NCBI GenBank assembly: GCA_030065615.1
Contig: JASJDR010000048.1
Location: 1-38,098 of the forward strand
Direction of reading: 5' to 3'
Source: Xenococcus sp. MO_188.B8
GTDB taxonomy: Bacteria > Cyanobacteriota > Cyanobacteriia > Cyanobacteriales > Xenococcaceae
Length of the DNA: 38,098 nt
How positions within the stretch are numbered: position 1 is the stretch's first letter; every line of letters begins with the position of its first letter. The notes below the pieces were generated by a model. It was not told where the DNA came from, ran no database searches, and was given only the letters and a program-made list of their open reading frames with translations. Made by a program: the position numbers and the translations under genes. Shown piece by piece: positions 36,577 through 38,098 of the stretch.

Positions 36577-36960
36577 TTATGGCTCAAAGGAAGAGTCTAA
36601 ACTAAAAGCACTGGTAGAATATTCATAGTAAGTTAGACGATGTAGTTCCTTAAAACTTAGAGCATCATTATCTGACATTAACTTGATCGTTAATTTAGGG
36701 TCGAGATCGCTAATATAAATAAGCTCTTGTTGCTTGATAAAGTTGATTACTAGCGATCACCTCGGCAACTTGATGGTTTTCAATATCGATATCTTTAAAA
36801 TGATGAATTATAAACGATGATTTCAAGATTTTCCAACACTGTTCAATGAAATTATGAGCTTGCTAAATACGCCACATCTGAACACTACGCAAAGAACTGG
36901 TACTAAAATAAATCAAATAGAAGGCGCGAGTAGTAGTTTTCCGGAAAAGCGCACCACCCA
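36577..36960 (-). pseudogene. Broken transposase remnant
   Basis: The minus strand gives LFRKTTTRAFYLIYF, STSSLRSVQMWRI, an in-frame TAG (36863-36865), then QAHNFIEQCWKILKSSFIIH, which resembles the C-terminal part of DDE transposases (.IE.FWK.LKS). Around 36730-36760 the reading shifts by +1 and continues as FIKQQELIYISDLDPKLTIK through LHRLTYYEYSTSAFSLD to a TAA at 36577. One stop and one frameshift show it is dead. The IS family cannot be fixed by eye and no terminal repeats were found. Confidence 0.6.
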
Positions 36961-36980
36961 CTCGGAGGAAACCTCCGAGT
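36960..36980. repeat. Short perfect hairpin next to transposase remnant
   Basis: ACTCGGAGG pairs exactly with CCTCCGAGT around an AAA loop. It sits at the 5' edge of the transposase remnant and may be a small inserted palindrome or part of the old element. Confidence 0.5.
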
Positions 36981-37113
36981 TAGGACGGAGCAAGTAACAA
37001 TAGATTAACTATTCCAAAGCTCGGATTCGAGAGAGTTTTACGTTGTGCGGGAACATGAATTCCCCAATAGTTACAATCATATTTAATCTCTTTTGTCCAT
37101 TGAGATGCCGGGT

Positions 37114-37173
37114 GTTTGACCGGGGAACACCGGTCACCGTTACACCGTCGTAAAACGACGGTGTAACGGTGAC
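37114..37173. repeat. ACCGG palindrome plus perfect 19-bp hairpin
   Basis: GTTTGACCGGGGAACACCGG is followed by a perfect stem: GTCACCGTTACACCGTCGT (37133-37151), loop AAA, ACGACGGTGTAACGGTGAC (37155-37173). The same element occurs at 33566-33677, where its left arm is interrupted, and its ACCGG core at 17271. Confidence 0.8.
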
Positions 37174-37233
37174 TTTCCCATCATCAAAGACATATCTAGT
37201 TCATCATTCATCATTATTACTTTTGTTGACCTT

Positions 37234-37530
37234 TTACCTCTCTTCTTTAGTAATCAAATCGGCAATATGCTCTTTCAAAAGATAGTGATTTTTTTCTATT
37301 TCCTCTTCCACACCAAGACATTTCCCTGGTGCTATAAATTCACAAAGAACCCATATTGGCTGTTGATCATCGACCACCCCACATTCGACTAATTGACGGG
37401 CTTCGTTTTTTATTTCATCAATAGAGTAGCTATGATGATCACTGGAGCCAATCTCTTCAAACAGGCGATCTAGTTGCTTTCTAATGGGAGTTACTTCCCG
37501 AAGAGGTTGCCATTGAGTAGTTACCATCAT
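37234..37530 (-). CDS. DUF4327-like protein with Hsp20-like N-terminal segment
   Basis: A 98-residue protein. Residues about 35-98 look like the cyanobacterial DUF4327 family: YSIDEIKNEARQLVECGVVD, QQPIWVLCEFIAPGKC, then a conserved end LLKEHIADLI. Residues 3-28 (TTQWQPLREVTPIRKQLDRL then FEEIG) instead resemble the first ~25 residues of bacterial small heat-shock proteins (W.P..E...LR.Q.DRLF.E), while the alpha-crystallin domain is absent. The two parts therefore look joined. AGGAGG precedes the ATG pair. The function of DUF4327 is unknown. Confidence 0.65.
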   Translation of the reverse strand: MMVTTQWQPLREVTPIRKQLDRLFEEIGSSDHHSYSIDEIKNEARQLVECGVVDDQQPIWVLCEFIAPGKCLGVEEEIEKNHYLLKEHIADLITKEER

Positions 37531-37806
37531 TAACCTCCTAACTTACAGGGTTGTGTAATGCTTTAGTTGTTATATTGCAGATTAATTCTGTAGCATTAAT
37601 CACAAAATAGCTCAAAATTTTGAAGAAGTTGTGAAGAAATTACGAAGTTACTATTCTTCTTTTGTGAGTAACTTTCTCGAATTATTCTCGATTTGATCCC
37701 GACTTGTTCTCGATCGCTCCGCTCCATAAATTATATCCCAATACCTACGCCAAATTTAAATAATCCCCAAACTCTTTTAAATGAAGTATCTCAAAAGTTT
37801 GTGGGT
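37531..37806. other. Intergenic stretch, nothing recognised
   Basis: AT-rich sequence upstream of the DUF4327-like gene, with three TTCTCGA-type repeats at about 37674-37714 (TTTCTCGAATTATTCTCGAT and on). No gene or RNA is seen. It likely includes the promoter of the gene at 37530. Confidence 0.3.
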
Positions 37807-38031
37807 TTACGCATAAGCTGAAATATTGTTCTGATCGCGCCTAATAACCCCCCCCAAAAAAACTGTCTCACTCATCTTATCTCTCGTCTTATCTTGAAAA
37901 TTACCCAGGTGTAAATTATTCGTTGATGAGAGAGGTAGAGCTAGTTCGCGTAAAACTTGACTTTGTTGGCGAAAGCAATCTATTTGTGCACAAATACAAT
38001 ACAAACTGGGAAGGAGAGCGAATTCTAACAT
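37807..38031 (-). CDS. Doubtful 74-codon frame, unknown
   Basis: The frame starts at an ATG at 38031 and encodes a peptide with a polar middle part (DCFRQQSQVLRELALPLSST) that looks somewhat protein-like. I recognise no domain, membrane span or neighbour relation, and the C-terminal part runs over a poly-C/poly-A stretch (37847-37863). It may be a remnant of a gene or a chance frame. Confidence 0.2.
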   Translation of the reverse strand: MLEFALLPSLYCICAQIDCFRQQSQVLRELALPLSSTNNLHLGNFQDKTRDKMSETVFLGGVIRRDQNNISAYA

Positions 38032-38098
38032 CCAAGTAAACTAAAGGTGGGGTCCAACAGAAGCGAGCGCTTCGACTTTCTTGTCTTACAAGTCAAAA

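Overview
The window looks like chromosomal DNA of a cyanobacterium. The evidence is the many HIP1 octamers (GCGATCGC), a Tic20-family protein, a DUF4327-like protein, TPR and glycosyltransferase proteins of cyanobacterial style, AT-rich spacers, and dispersed small palindromic repeats. A baeocystous or other large-genome unicellular or filamentous lineage is plausible, but the genus cannot be set from sequence reading alone. No rRNA, tRNA or CRISPR array was seen.

Layout. 1-42 is the end of a + strand gene. 53-4309 (minus) holds two large, probably exported or surface proteins: a PhoX/DUF839-like beta-propeller with three C-terminal repeats, and an eight-blade TolB-like propeller fused to a CBM6-like domain. 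4440-5602 is a toxin-antitoxin hotspot: an intact hicAB pair with a perfect palindromic operator, next to decayed pieces of a second hicB, a hicA-type toxin and a DUF433 antitoxin. 5684-12240 is a mixed accessory stretch: a coiled-coil protein, a P-loop kinase, DUF1772 and NAD(P)-binding proteins, a class C beta-lactamase-like hydrolase, an AraC regulator, a GNAT, an ABM-domain protein and an IS1182-like transposase remnant. 12380-14972 carries housekeeping-type genes (MOSC, rpsF, FAH family, Tic20). 14973-16108 is a repeat-rich spacer before aquaporin aqpZ. 17353-22698 encodes a GT2-TPR-GT4 protein, an exostosin-like protein and a long TPR protein, probably a surface glycan or glycoprotein locus.

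22737-33367 is the most striking part. It has a monoglyceride-lipase-like hydrolase, a FadE-type acyl-CoA dehydrogenase, a thiolase, a FadN/FadB-type hydratase-dehydrogenase and an acyl-CoA synthetase, all on the minus strand, with one unrelated-looking + strand gene inside. Together these cover every chemical step from acyl-glycerol to acetyl-CoA. Most cyanobacteria are thought to lack this beta-oxidation set, so a complete cluster suggests fatty-acid catabolism, perhaps gained by transfer.

33475-38098 contains nested palindromic repeats, a 45-aa single-membrane-span ORF with a good Shine-Dalgarno, pepP, a four-span membrane protein, a broken transposase, and a 98-aa protein whose N-terminus resembles the start of Hsp20 and whose C-terminus resembles DUF4327.
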